From Vulcanimicrobiota bacterium (GTDB lineage Bacteria; Vulcanimicrobiota; Xenobia; Xenobiales; JADMJV01), in the NCBI GenBank assembly GCA_019637395.1, contig JAHBVR010000018.1, forward strand, positions 108,352 through 172,351: 64,000 nucleotides of DNA. The letters are read 5' to 3'. Both the position numbers and the translations under genes were made by a program. Positions 8,497 to 15,929 of this stretch are shown here, in pieces. The notes under the pieces are model-generated. The model did not search any database. It saw only the letters and a list, made by a program, of their open reading frames with translations, and was not told the origin of the DNA. How positions within the stretch are numbered: position 1 is the first letter of the stretch; each line of letters opens with the position of its first letter.

Positions 8497-9960
8497 ATGC
8501 GCATTCAGGCCAATATTCAAAAACCACGGATGGCATCGCATGGCTTGAGTTTGGAGCCGGCTCGGCAACGGTTGTTGACGGCGGAAGGGGAGGCGTTGCG
8601 GTTTCCTATAGATGGCTCTTCCTTCTTTCTGGGCAGCCACCAGGAATGTGTCATCCGCCGGGAAGATGCGCAACCGCGGCACGCCGAGGCGCGTTGGCGG
8701 GAGGGCACGCTTTGGGTGCGGGGTGAGGACACCTTGGCCAATGGGCGCGCCTGCAAAGATTGGACTCCCCTGGGAGACGGCGGCCATATCCAACTGGGCG
8801 ATATCAACCAACCGGCCCTTTCCCTGGCGGTGCTCAGCGAACAAAACTCGACTCCATCGAATCAGACTCTGGCGCTGACCTATTTTGGCGACGCCACCGC
8901 CCCCAACATCGCCCGCGGCGTGGAAAACCAGCCGGGCCGGCTGTCCAGGCTGCTCAGTGAAAATTCCCCGGTGCAAGTCCAGGGCGTGCTCCTGCGCGGC
9001 GGCCGCCTGAATCATCTGGCCAAAGCGGCCCTGCCGGTCACCATGGCCGCCGTCGGCCTGGGCGGAGTCGGCGCCTGCGTGGCCGGACTGATTCACGGCA
9101 TCAACACGCCGCTGCTGGTCATGGGCGGAATCACGGCCCTGGGCGGTGGTCTGGCCGCTTACTCGAGCTGGCAGGACGCGCCCGGACACTGGAAGGCCGC
9201 CACCCGGCGAGCAGAGTTAGCCGGAATTCCTTCCCAGCAAGTTCAAGTCACCAGTCTGGCTGCCGCCCCCTCCGCCAAACAATTCGACCAGGCCTGGAAA
9301 AAGAGCCTGAGCAACTGGCCTCAGGCCCGTCAGGTGGTTTACTTATCCGGCCACGGTTACCAGGACCGAGCCGCCGGCATTTCCTTCCAGCATGTGGCAG
9401 AAACCGTAAAGGGAGCGGAGGCGATCTTACTGGATGCTTGCAACGGCGGGCAGATCGAGGGATTGCTCAAACTGGCCTCGTCGGCCCGCGTAGCCGTCTG
9501 CTCGGAGCATACCGTGCGCGCCTCCGGCTTTCCCCTGGACGCCATGTTCGGCCCCAAAGACTTCCCCCAAGATTCCCGCGCGCTGGCCACCTCACTGGTG
9601 CAATCCGCCGCCAAAGGACGTCCGGCCGAGTCGCTGGTGGCCGTCGATCTGGAAGCGCTCAAGAACAAGTTGCTGCCCAGCCTGGAGAAACTGGCTCGCC
9701 GGCTCAAACACGCCGATAAGCTGGAAACCAAAGAAGCTTTGGATTCCAGCGAGAAGACCGACACAACCGGCCAGAGCACCGTGGACCTGGGCAGCTTTCT
9801 GGCGCAGCTTCCCCAGACGCCGGAAGTCGCCGCCACTCAGCAGGCCCTCAACGAAACGGTGCTGGCCATGGTAGGGCACGGCACTCTCTCGTTTGACCGT
9901 TACTCCCCCACCCATATGCCCGAGTCCTGGCGAGAATTGATGAACCATCTACGACGGTAG
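8497..9960 (+). CDS. FHA-like protein with membrane hairpin and caspase-like catalytic domain
   Basis: 487 residues. Residues ~25-115 look like a divergent FHA fold (FFLGSHQECVIRRED, then HIQLGD). Residues ~178-223 hold two hydrophobic Gly-rich segments, probably a membrane hairpin. Residues ~275-345 carry the caspase/clostripain-type dyad: VVYLSGHGYQD with His286, and AILLDACNGGQIEG with Cys315. After that comes a helical, charged tail. The fold assignment rests on the His-Gly and Asp-Ala-Cys-x-Gly-Gly pair spaced about 30 residues apart and each following a beta strand. The substrate and activity are unknown; a CHAT-type peptidase is the main alternative. The next gene also encodes an FHA protein, 58 bases downstream, suggesting a shared phosphopeptide-linked pathway. 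Confidence 0.72.
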   Translation: MRIQANIQKPRMASHGLSLEPARQRLLTAEGEALRFPIDGSSFFLGSHQECVIRREDAQPRHAEARWREGTLWVRGEDTLANGRACKDWTPLGDGGHIQLGDINQPALSLAVLSEQNSTPSNQTLALTYFGDATAPNIARGVENQPGRLSRLLSENSPVQVQGVLLRGGRLNHLAKAALPVTMAAVGLGGVGACVAGLIHGINTPLLVMGGITALGGGLAAYSSWQDAPGHWKAATRRAELAGIPSQQVQVTSLAAAPSAKQFDQAWKKSLSNWPQARQVVYLSGHGYQDRAAGISFQHVAETVKGAEAILLDACNGGQIEGLLKLASSARVAVCSEHTVRASGFPLDAMFGPKDFPQDSRALATSLVQSAAKGRPAESLVAVDLEALKNKLLPSLEKLARRLKHADKLETKEALDSSEKTDTTGQSTVDLGSFLAQLPQTPEVAATQQALNETVLAMVGHGTLSFDRYSPTHMPESWRELMNHLRR

Positions 9961-10018
9961 GTAAACCTGACACGCTTGGCAAATCACCAAACGCAAGCTA
10001 AAGAGGAGTCCGTGCCGC

Positions 10019-10882
10019 GTGTTCAGTTGTGGTCTTCAGGTCCGCGTATCCCAAGGTCCCGATAAAGGACGAACTTTCCCGCTCGACAGCGCGGAAATCA
10101 CCATTGGAAGAGCCAGAACCCCGGGTGACCGGGCGCCCGGCTGGGTGCTGCTCAACGACCCGCAGACCTCGCGCATTCACGCTGACCTGCAGTGGAACCA
10201 TGAAGGCAACCACTACCTGTTGATCCACCGATCGGATACCAATCCCACCGAGGTCAACGGCCAGCCGGTGACCGAGGCGGTGGTGTTGAAGATCGGCGAC
10301 CACGTGCGCCTGGGTTCGACCATCCTGGACATCCAGCAGGCTGACTTCCGCTTCGGCGGAGTGGCCCCGGAGAACATCGCCAAAATCCACGAAGCTCGCC
10401 GCAGCGGCCAGACCGGAATCAATCATGAGCTGGCCTACCGCGACCCGGTCAAAGAAGGCGAGGCGCGCGGCAATACCAAGTCGGCCGGTCGCAAAATCGC
10501 CCTGTCCACCCGTCCCAAGCTCAGTCTGGAGATTCTGGGCGGCAATCAGCAGGGCACCAAGCTGCCGATGACGGGATTTCAAATTCAGGTGGGCGGCAAT
10601 CGGGTCGAAGACCTGCCGGACGGTCCTCAGTGGTGGGACCAGGATCTGGCCTTGAACGAAGCCGCCCTGCCCTACCGTTGCATGGCCTGGAAATGGCGCG
10701 AACTGGACAAGGCTTTTGAAGTGCAGCTGCTGCGGACTTTGAGCCTGCCGATCACGGTGGAGCGGCGCGTGGACGGCACCGAATGGATTGCCGAAATGCC
10801 CCCTCAGTCGGTAGTTCGGGTGCGCCCTTACGACCTGCTCTATATCGGCAATACCGCCCTGCAGTTGGTGGTGGACCGCTGA
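10019..10882 (+). CDS. FHA-domain protein
   Basis: 287 residues. The N-terminal ~110 residues are a convincing FHA domain: ITIGRARTPGDR, then SRIHADLQW, a NG turn in EVNGQPV, and IGDHVRLGSTILDI. FHA domains bind phosphothreonine peptides, so a link with the Hanks kinases in the window is plausible. The rest (from ~160) is a second domain I do not recognise, beginning LSLEILGGNQQGTKLPM and possibly another degenerate FHA. The start is GTG, chosen because AAGAGGAG at 10001-10008 lies 10 bases upstream. There is no signal peptide. The stop overlaps the phosphopantetheinyl transferase reading frame. Confidence 0.85.
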   Translation: MFSCGLQVRVSQGPDKGRTFPLDSAEITIGRARTPGDRAPGWVLLNDPQTSRIHADLQWNHEGNHYLLIHRSDTNPTEVNGQPVTEAVVLKIGDHVRLGSTILDIQQADFRFGGVAPENIAKIHEARRSGQTGINHELAYRDPVKEGEARGNTKSAGRKIALSTRPKLSLEILGGNQQGTKLPMTGFQIQVGGNRVEDLPDGPQWWDQDLALNEAALPYRCMAWKWRELDKAFEVQLLRTLSLPITVERRVDGTEWIAEMPPQSVVRVRPYDLLYIGNTALQLVVDR

Positions 10883-11571
10883 GCCCTAAAGTCTACTGGT
10901 TTCGTCTCGATGACGAGTGGAGCGAGGAACGACTGAATGGGTGGCTGATTCCCGAGGAACGCGAGCGCTGCCGGCGCCTGGTTTTTGACCACCATCGCCG
11001 CCGCCAGCTGGTGGCCTGCGCCGCCCTCCGGCAGTTGCTTTCCCTGCATCTACGCCGACCGGCCAGCGAGTTGCGTTGGGAAAAGGCGGCGCACGGCAAA
11101 CCCTATCTGGCGGATGGCAGTTGCCACTTCAACCTGACCCATTCGGAGAACGTGGCCGCCCTGGCCGTCTCCTCTCAGGAGCTGGGGCTGGACGTCGAAG
11201 ACCGGACCCGCCGAGTTGAGTATTTGGCCTTGGGCAAACGCTTTTTCGCCGCCCCCGAGGCAGCCGAACTCGAACGCTCGGCCGACCCTCGGCATTTTTT
11301 TTTCGAGGTCTGGACCGCCAAAGAAGCCTATATCAAAGCGCTGGGCGACGGCCTGACCCACCCCCTCGATCAGTTTCTGACCCGCTACCAGGGTCGTTGG
11401 GGGCTTTTTGACCTGCGCGGCCAGGTTCTACCCTGGCACCTGAGCCGCCCTTTGTGCCCCTTTCCGGAAACCAGCGCGGCCCTGGCCAGCCGGGAACCCG
11501 GCCCACCCGAATGCTTCCTTTTGACGGCGGCAGGGGAGCTGGCGGCTCTGCCCGTAGCCTCCGGCCGATGA
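10783..11571 (+). CDS. 4'-phosphopantetheinyl transferase (Sfp type)
   Basis: Transfers the phosphopantetheine arm of CoA to carrier proteins. Family motifs are clear: GKPYL, HFNLTHSENVAALAVS, LGLDVEDRTR (metal-binding Asp/Glu) and FFEVWTAKEAYIKALGDGL. The start is unsettled. The only ATG in frame is at 10783, which overlaps the FHA gene by 100 bases, while family similarity begins at about 10885 (KVYWFRLD). A CTG at 10879 overlapping the FHA stop could be the true start. No polyketide or peptide synthase lies in the window, so the carrier-protein partner is unknown. The stop overlaps the next ATG. Confidence 0.88.
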   Translation: MDCRNAPSVGSSGAPLRPALYRQYRPAVGGGPLSPKVYWFRLDDEWSEERLNGWLIPEERERCRRLVFDHHRRRQLVACAALRQLLSLHLRRPASELRWEKAAHGKPYLADGSCHFNLTHSENVAALAVSSQELGLDVEDRTRRVEYLALGKRFFAAPEAAELERSADPRHFFFEVWTAKEAYIKALGDGLTHPLDQFLTRYQGRWGLFDLRGQVLPWHLSRPLCPFPETSAALASREPGPPECFLLTAAGELAALPVASGR

Positions 11572-12392
11572 ATTTCAGTCTCGTCATCCCCACCAGAAAT
11601 CGCGCTCAGGCCTTGCGGCTGACCTTGCAACACCTGAGCCTATCCGTATACCCTTTCGATGACTTTGAAGTGCTGGTGGTGGACGATGGAAGTCAGGACG
11701 AAACGCCGCTCGTCCTGCGGGAGTGGGCGGAAAAGTTGCCGCTGCGGTCTTTCACCCAAGAGCACGGGGGCACCAGCCGGGCCCGCAACCAGGCCATCGA
11801 AGCGGCCCGCGGCCGCCACATCATGTTCATCGACGACGATGTGCTCGTGCCCCCCGATTTCTTGCGCCGCCACGCCCGACTGCAGGCAGCCCACCCCGGC
11901 CATCTGGTGCGCGGTCCGGTGGTCAACGTGGCGCGCCCGCTCTACCCTCCCCTACCCGCTTTGACTCAGCCCTGGCGCCATTTTTCCAAGAATTATCTGT
12001 GCACCAGCAACGCTTCCATCGAGCGGGAACTGCTGGTCCGAGCCGGGCTTTTCGACCCGACTTTTGTGCGTTGGGAAGACGCCGAGCTGGGAGTCAGGCT
12101 GAAACGCCTGGGAGTGCGCCGGGTCTTTGACAACCAGACCTTCGTGTATCACTGGAAGCCGCCGCTGGAACATCCGCAGCGCCTGCGCGTGGCGGAGCTG
12201 GACGGCCAGGCCGCCGCCCAGCTCTACAAACGTTACCCCGGCCTGCGTATGTGGCTGCGTTCCGGTCTGCACCGCCTGAATCGCTGGAAAAATCGTTTTT
12301 TGTTGGGGTTGCCTCTACCCGGTCGGTGGCGCCGTGCCGTCCAGGTGGAGGAGGCTTATCTGCGAGCGGGCCTGGCAGAACTGGCCCGATGA
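11568..12392 (+). CDS. Family 2 glycosyltransferase (first of pair)
   Basis: A GT-A fold sugar transferase of 274 residues. SLVIPTRNRAQAL opens the nucleotide-binding domain, VLVVDDGSQDET follows, the metal-binding motif is FIDDDVLVPP, and WEDAELGVRLKRLG is the acceptor-side WEDxELxxR motif. The ATG overlaps the preceding stop (ATGA). The C-terminal ~60 residues are basic with no clear membrane span. The next gene encodes a relative, also coupled by ATGA, so the two probably act in succession on one cell-surface glycan. Confidence 0.9.
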   Translation: MNFSLVIPTRNRAQALRLTLQHLSLSVYPFDDFEVLVVDDGSQDETPLVLREWAEKLPLRSFTQEHGGTSRARNQAIEAARGRHIMFIDDDVLVPPDFLRRHARLQAAHPGHLVRGPVVNVARPLYPPLPALTQPWRHFSKNYLCTSNASIERELLVRAGLFDPTFVRWEDAELGVRLKRLGVRRVFDNQTFVYHWKPPLEHPQRLRVAELDGQAAAQLYKRYPGLRMWLRSGLHRLNRWKNRFLLGLPLPGRWRRAVQVEEAYLRAGLAELAR

Positions 12393-13282
12393 TCGACGTC
12401 AGCATCGGCATTTGCACACGCAACCGCTGGGCCACTCTGGAACAGGTTTTGCTTTCGTTACGCGACCAGACGCTGGGCAACGAGCGCTTCGAGGTGGTGC
12501 TGGTGGATGACGGCTCGACCGATGAAACCGCCGCCATGGTGCGACGCCTGCGTTCGCAGGTTGAATATTCGCTGGGTTACCTGTGGCAGCCTCACGGCGC
12601 TCTGGCCACGGCCCGCAATACCGGTATCCGGGCCGCCCGCGGCCAGGTCATGCTCTACATTGACGATGACGTAATGGCCCACCCCCGCCTGCTCGAGGAG
12701 CACATGGCCATTCACCGCCAGTATGACCGCTGCGTTTGCAATGGCTGGGTCAACCACGTGACCGAGGCGGTGCGGCCGGCAAACCCCAAGTTCACCGCCG
12801 CCGATATTTCCACGTCCTTCTTCTGGACCAGCAACGTATCGGTCAAGCTGGCTCACTTGAAAGAAGCCGGCTGTTTCGATGAGGACTTTAAAGAGTATGG
12901 TTGGGAAGATCAGGAACTGGGCCTGCGCTTGATGGCCATCGGGCTCAAGAAGCGGAACAACTATAAGGCCATCGGTTTTCATATCAAGAAGCCGCCCACT
13001 CGGGCCAACATCGCCGGAGCCCTGGCTCAGGCCCGCGCCAAAGCCCGTTCCGCGCGCATTTACATCGAGAAACACCCGCGCCTGCGCTCGCGCTTTTCCA
13101 CCGGTGCCCATCCCCCCCGGTTGGCTCTGGCCAACCTGGCCAACTGGGGCGGTTGGTGGGAGCGTTACTTGCGGAGTCAGCTTCCCCAGGGCGAACCCGA
13201 AAAGCCGCTCACCCCACATCAGGCCTATTGCCTGCGCGAACTGGCCACTGTCGAATACTTCCGAGTCTTGCAAGAAGGCTGA
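12389..13282 (+). CDS. Family 2 glycosyltransferase (second of pair)
   Basis: 297 residues, same architecture as its upstream neighbour: SIGICTRNRWATL, VVLVDDGSTDET, metal motif YIDDDVMAHP and YGWEDQELGLRLMAIG. A helical C-terminal part (NIAGALAQARAKARSARIYIEKHP) differs from the partner. The start overlaps the preceding stop by 4 bases (ATGA). The gene ends directly against repeat copy D. Sugar donor and acceptor cannot be read from the sequence. Confidence 0.9.
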   Translation: MIDVSIGICTRNRWATLEQVLLSLRDQTLGNERFEVVLVDDGSTDETAAMVRRLRSQVEYSLGYLWQPHGALATARNTGIRAARGQVMLYIDDDVMAHPRLLEEHMAIHRQYDRCVCNGWVNHVTEAVRPANPKFTAADISTSFFWTSNVSVKLAHLKEAGCFDEDFKEYGWEDQELGLRLMAIGLKKRNNYKAIGFHIKKPPTRANIAGALAQARAKARSARIYIEKHPRLRSRFSTGAHPPRLALANLANWGGWWERYLRSQLPQGEPEKPLTPHQAYCLRELATVEYFRVLQEG

Positions 13283-13358
13283 CCCCAGGAGGCGTAGCCC
13301 CCCTGGAACACAAAAATGGGGGGTCCCAGGGGGAGGCGCAGCCCCCCCTGGAACACGA
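13283..13358. repeat. GC-rich palindromic repeat, copy D
   Basis: Two tandem units fill the gap between the second glycosyltransferase and the ACT-protein gene. The second unit has the dyad CCAGGGGG (13326-13333) and CCCCCTGG (13344-13351), then GAACACGAAGG. The first unit repeats GGAGGCGNAGCCCCCCTGG with a shorter left arm. It sits immediately 5' to the Shine-Dalgarno sequence of the next gene, so a hairpin here could affect its translation. Confidence 0.82.
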
Positions 13359-13368
13359 AGGAGGGGCC

Positions 13369-13899
13369 ATGAAACATCATCTCGTCTTCTCTCTACTCGG
13401 CCCTGATCGCACCGGCCTGGTCGACCGCGTCACTCAGACCCTGGCCAAACACCGCGCCAATCTGGAAGACTCTCGCATGTCGGTGCTGGGCGGCGAATTC
13501 GCCATGATGTTCCTGTGCTCGGTGGAAGCTGCCCAGAAAGATGCTCTCCAGGCAGATCTGGGGGCGGTGGCTCAAGAACTGGAATTGCTCATCCAGTGCA
13601 AGCAAACCACGCTGCGCAAGAGCCACTCCGGCATGCTGCCGCTCCAATTGGCCGTGCGCGGGGCTGATCACGAAGGCATTGTGCACGAACTGGTGCACCA
13701 TCTCGTCGAACAGGGTGTCTCGGTGGACAACCTGGAATCTCAGTTGGTCAATGCCCCCTACAGTGGCGTGCCGCTCTTCGAGATGCAGATGCGCATCAGC
13801 GCGCCGGCTTCCGTTTCGCTTTCGGCGCTACGGCGCAAGTTGCAAGCCGTGGGTGACGAGCTGAACGTGGATGTGGAAATCGAGACGGCATCTGTTTAA
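13369..13899 (+). CDS. GcvR-like protein with two ACT domains
   Basis: 176 residues. The first ACT domain starts HHLVFSLLGPDRTGLVDRVTQTLAKHRANLEDSRM; the second begins PLQLAVRGADHEGIVHELVHHLVEQGVSVDNLE. This tandem layout matches glycine-cleavage repressor-like (GcvR) proteins, which bind small ligands, often amino acids, and act through partner proteins. No glycine cleavage operon is in the window, though a GcvT-fold YgfZ lies near 62 kb. The ATG at 13369 has a strong ribosome site (AAGGAGGGG at 13358-13366). Confidence 0.82.
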   Translation: MKHHLVFSLLGPDRTGLVDRVTQTLAKHRANLEDSRMSVLGGEFAMMFLCSVEAAQKDALQADLGAVAQELELLIQCKQTTLRKSHSGMLPLQLAVRGADHEGIVHELVHHLVEQGVSVDNLESQLVNAPYSGVPLFEMQMRISAPASVSLSALRRKLQAVGDELNVDVEIETASV

Positions 13900-13928
13900 C
13901 TTGACGGTGACCGGGATAGAATAGCCAA

Positions 13929-14450
13929 ATGTTGGTGACACTTTGCGATCGTACCACTGGCCAGGTCCTCGGCCAGATCTCCAAAGCGGACTTTACCGTG
14001 ATTCAAGAGATTCTTGAAGAAGAAAACGAAAGCGACGTGGATTACTATATCCAGGACAGCTCCCTGGAGTTGCTCTCCCAGGCGGGCCTCTCGCCGGACG
14101 GCCACCTGTTGCTGACCCGGTCGCTGGGCGATCACGCCGATCTCGAGTTCGGCTGGGAAACTCCGCTGGAGAGTGATACCGGCCTTAAAGGCAGCATCTC
14201 CACCGAAGGCGGTGACCGCCCCGCTCCCGGCCTGGCCGTGGAAGCCCGTTTCGGCAAGGAGCGCTACTGGACTTTCACCCGTGAGGACGGCGGTTTCGAA
14301 CTACTGTTGCCACGCGAGTCTCGCAGCTACCAGGTGAGTGTGGCCGTCGTCGGCGGCAAGGTGATCTGGTCGGAAGCCCTGGACGCCGAAGCGGGCGAAA
14401 TCACTCGCCTGGGCGATCTACCGCTGGATATTCTGGTCGAACAAAGCTAG
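13929..14450 (+). CDS. Unrecognised two-part protein with C-terminal beta-sandwich-like region
   Basis: 173 residues, no signal peptide or membrane segment. The N-terminal ~75 residues are acidic (IQEILEEENESDVDYYIQD). The C-terminal half (from ~85: LKGSISTEGGDRPAPGLAVEARF, then FELLLPRESRSYQVSVAVVGGKVIW) resembles carboxypeptidase-regulatory-like or Cna-B beta-sandwich repeats. I do not recognise a family for the whole protein. It stands alone between an ACT gene and a convergent secreted-protein gene. Confidence 0.6.
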   Translation: MLVTLCDRTTGQVLGQISKADFTVIQEILEEENESDVDYYIQDSSLELLSQAGLSPDGHLLLTRSLGDHADLEFGWETPLESDTGLKGSISTEGGDRPAPGLAVEARFGKERYWTFTREDGGFELLLPRESRSYQVSVAVVGGKVIWSEALDAEAGEITRLGDLPLDILVEQS

Positions 14451-14517
14451 AAGTCCGGCCACAACCTGTTGGGCGTCGCGCAGTCTCCAGCCCCTTCTTG
14501 ACGTTCCGGCCGCCCTC

Positions 14518-15063
14518 CTAGCGACAGCGTCGGCCCCAGCCTCGATAGACGCCGGCGCCGAAGAAAGTCGGGAAACCGCCGCCATACCAGGGCCGGCCCC
14601 AGTAGTTTCCAAAGCCCAGGCCGAAGCCGACACTGGGCCGCGAACCGGCCACCTGGCGGTTAAAGTTTTCGTCGCGCTGGCCGCGCGCCGCCTTGTCCAC
14701 TTCTTCCACCTGGGCCACCATTTGCTGGCCCACCTTCTGACCTTCCTCATCCAAAGTAGAGACGGGCAGGCTCATGCGCACGCGGTTACTGGCCACCTCC
14801 AGCTCCATGAAGGCGCCGCGGGTGCTTTCCCAGTCGACCTCCTCCGGCTCGAGGGCCTGCCGGGCGGCCGCCGCAGCCGTGGCCAGACGGCCCATATCGT
14901 CCACTGCCATCTTCTGCCCCCAGGTCAGGTTGGGATTATCGGGGCCCATTTTCTGGCGCAGCACCAGAGCTTGCTCCTCGATGGCTTTCGCCTCGCCGGC
15001 CAGAGGATGGGCCAGAGCCGTTGAAGTCAAGAAACAAAGGCAGAGAAGACAATTCAATCGCAT
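14518..15063 (-). CDS. Secreted protein of unknown function
   Basis: 181 residues starting at ATG 15063, where a signal peptide is clear (MRLNCLLCLCFLTSTALA, cleavage after ALA). The mature part is helical and charged, with two short segments likely to pair, then a Gly/Trp/aromatic-rich tail (FGLGFGNYWGRPWYGGGFP) that is probably disordered. No family recognised. The upstream in-frame extension beyond 15063 would bury the signal peptide and is rejected. Confidence 0.65.
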   Translation of the reverse strand: MRLNCLLCLCFLTSTALAHPLAGEAKAIEEQALVLRQKMGPDNPNLTWGQKMAVDDMGRLATAAAAARQALEPEEVDWESTRGAFMELEVASNRVRMSLPVSTLDEEGQKVGQQMVAQVEEVDKAARGQRDENFNRQVAGSRPSVGFGLGFGNYWGRPWYGGGFPTFFGAGVYRGWGRRCR

Positions 15064-15092
15064 GACCTTACTATACAACAGGAACGCCCGGA

Positions 15093-15527
15093 ATGACAGA
15101 GAATGGGCCGCTCGTGGTTGCAGATAATCATTCAGCAAGTGTAGGCCAACTGGTCGTCCCCCCGTGGGCCGGAACCTTGGTCGGCGCCGCAACCGGCGCT
15201 TATTTTATCCACTCAGCGAATCAGTCGCTGACGAGCGGGATTCCCGCCATTCTTGGATTTGCCATTCTCGGCCTCTTCTTTTCCCTGTGTGCCAACCGCA
15301 CAACTCTACTGGGATACCTTTTGGTCGGCGTTTTTATGGGTATAAACTGTGGCATCTTGACAAGTCTGGTGAGGTTATGCCATCTCGACGAGAACTGGCC
15401 TCTGGCCGTTGAACATCACACCAGCTGGAAGCTGTGCTTTGGATTCGGCGAGATTCTCGCCGTGACCGCCATCTTGTTTAGTTTCATTCAAGGTAGTCCA
15501 GAGCAAAAAACTGTACCGAAGGACTAG
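15093..15527 (+). CDS. Small multi-pass membrane protein
   Basis: 144 residues with about four hydrophobic segments (around 23-40, 48-66, 72-92 and 112-130). No motif recognised. Base usage is less GC-biased than the neighbours (many A/T third positions), so it may be a recent arrival. It starts 30 bases from the divergent secreted-protein gene and ends 6 bases before the DUF5989-type peptide. Confidence 0.55.
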   Translation: MTENGPLVVADNHSASVGQLVVPPWAGTLVGAATGAYFIHSANQSLTSGIPAILGFAILGLFFSLCANRTTLLGYLLVGVFMGINCGILTSLVRLCHLDENWPLAVEHHTSWKLCFGFGEILAVTAILFSFIQGSPEQKTVPKD

Positions 15528-15533
15528 ACCTTT

Positions 15534-15695
15534 ATGAAATCAGCGATGCGCACCGTCAAAGAACTGATGGGCATGCTCTGGAAAGAGAAGATGTGGTGGC
15601 TGATCCCCATGATGCTCATCATGCTCATCTTCATCTTCATTATCGTCTTTGGCAACTCGACCGGCCTGGGACCGTTCCTCTACACCCTATTTTAA
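15534..15695 (+). CDS. DUF5989-family small membrane protein
   Basis: A 53-residue peptide with one membrane span: KEKMWWLIPMMLIMLIFIFI after a short basic start, ending GPFLYTLF. The KxxWWLxP...GxxxxPFxYTLF layout is the DUF5989 pattern, and DUF5989 genes characteristically sit beside NodU/CmcH carbamoyltransferases, as here. The function is unknown; it is likely a membrane anchor or accessory for the carbamoyltransferase complex. Confidence 0.82.
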   Translation: MKSAMRTVKELMGMLWKEKMWWLIPMMLIMLIFIFIIVFGNSTGLGPFLYTLF

Positions 15696-15713
15696 CTTCA
15701 AAGGAAACCCCGT

Positions 15714-15929
15714 ATGTTCGGCTACTTGAAAGAGTCTTTTAAGGCCATTGGTGAATTCCAGTCGCGCCTCATCTTGACCGGCTTTTACTTCCTGATCGTG
15801 CCGGTCTTCTCGCTGATGGCGCGGATGAGCGGCGACGCTCTCGGCTTTAACGGCATCAAACAGTCTTCTTCCTGGCTTAAACGGAGCAAGGGCGAACACA
15901 CCCTGGCGGAAGCTCAAAGGCAATACTGA
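15714..15929 (+). CDS. Small membrane protein of the carbamoyltransferase cluster
   Basis: 71 residues with one strongly hydrophobic stretch (LILTGFYFLIVPVFSLM) followed by a basic, probably cytosolic tail. It sits between the DUF5989 peptide and the carbamoyltransferase and overlaps the ATG of the latter by one base, so the three are almost certainly one operon. It occupies the place where many such clusters have an SxtJ-like membrane protein, but is shorter. Confidence 0.75.
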   Translation: MFGYLKESFKAIGEFQSRLILTGFYFLIVPVFSLMARMSGDALGFNGIKQSSSWLKRSKGEHTLAEAQRQY

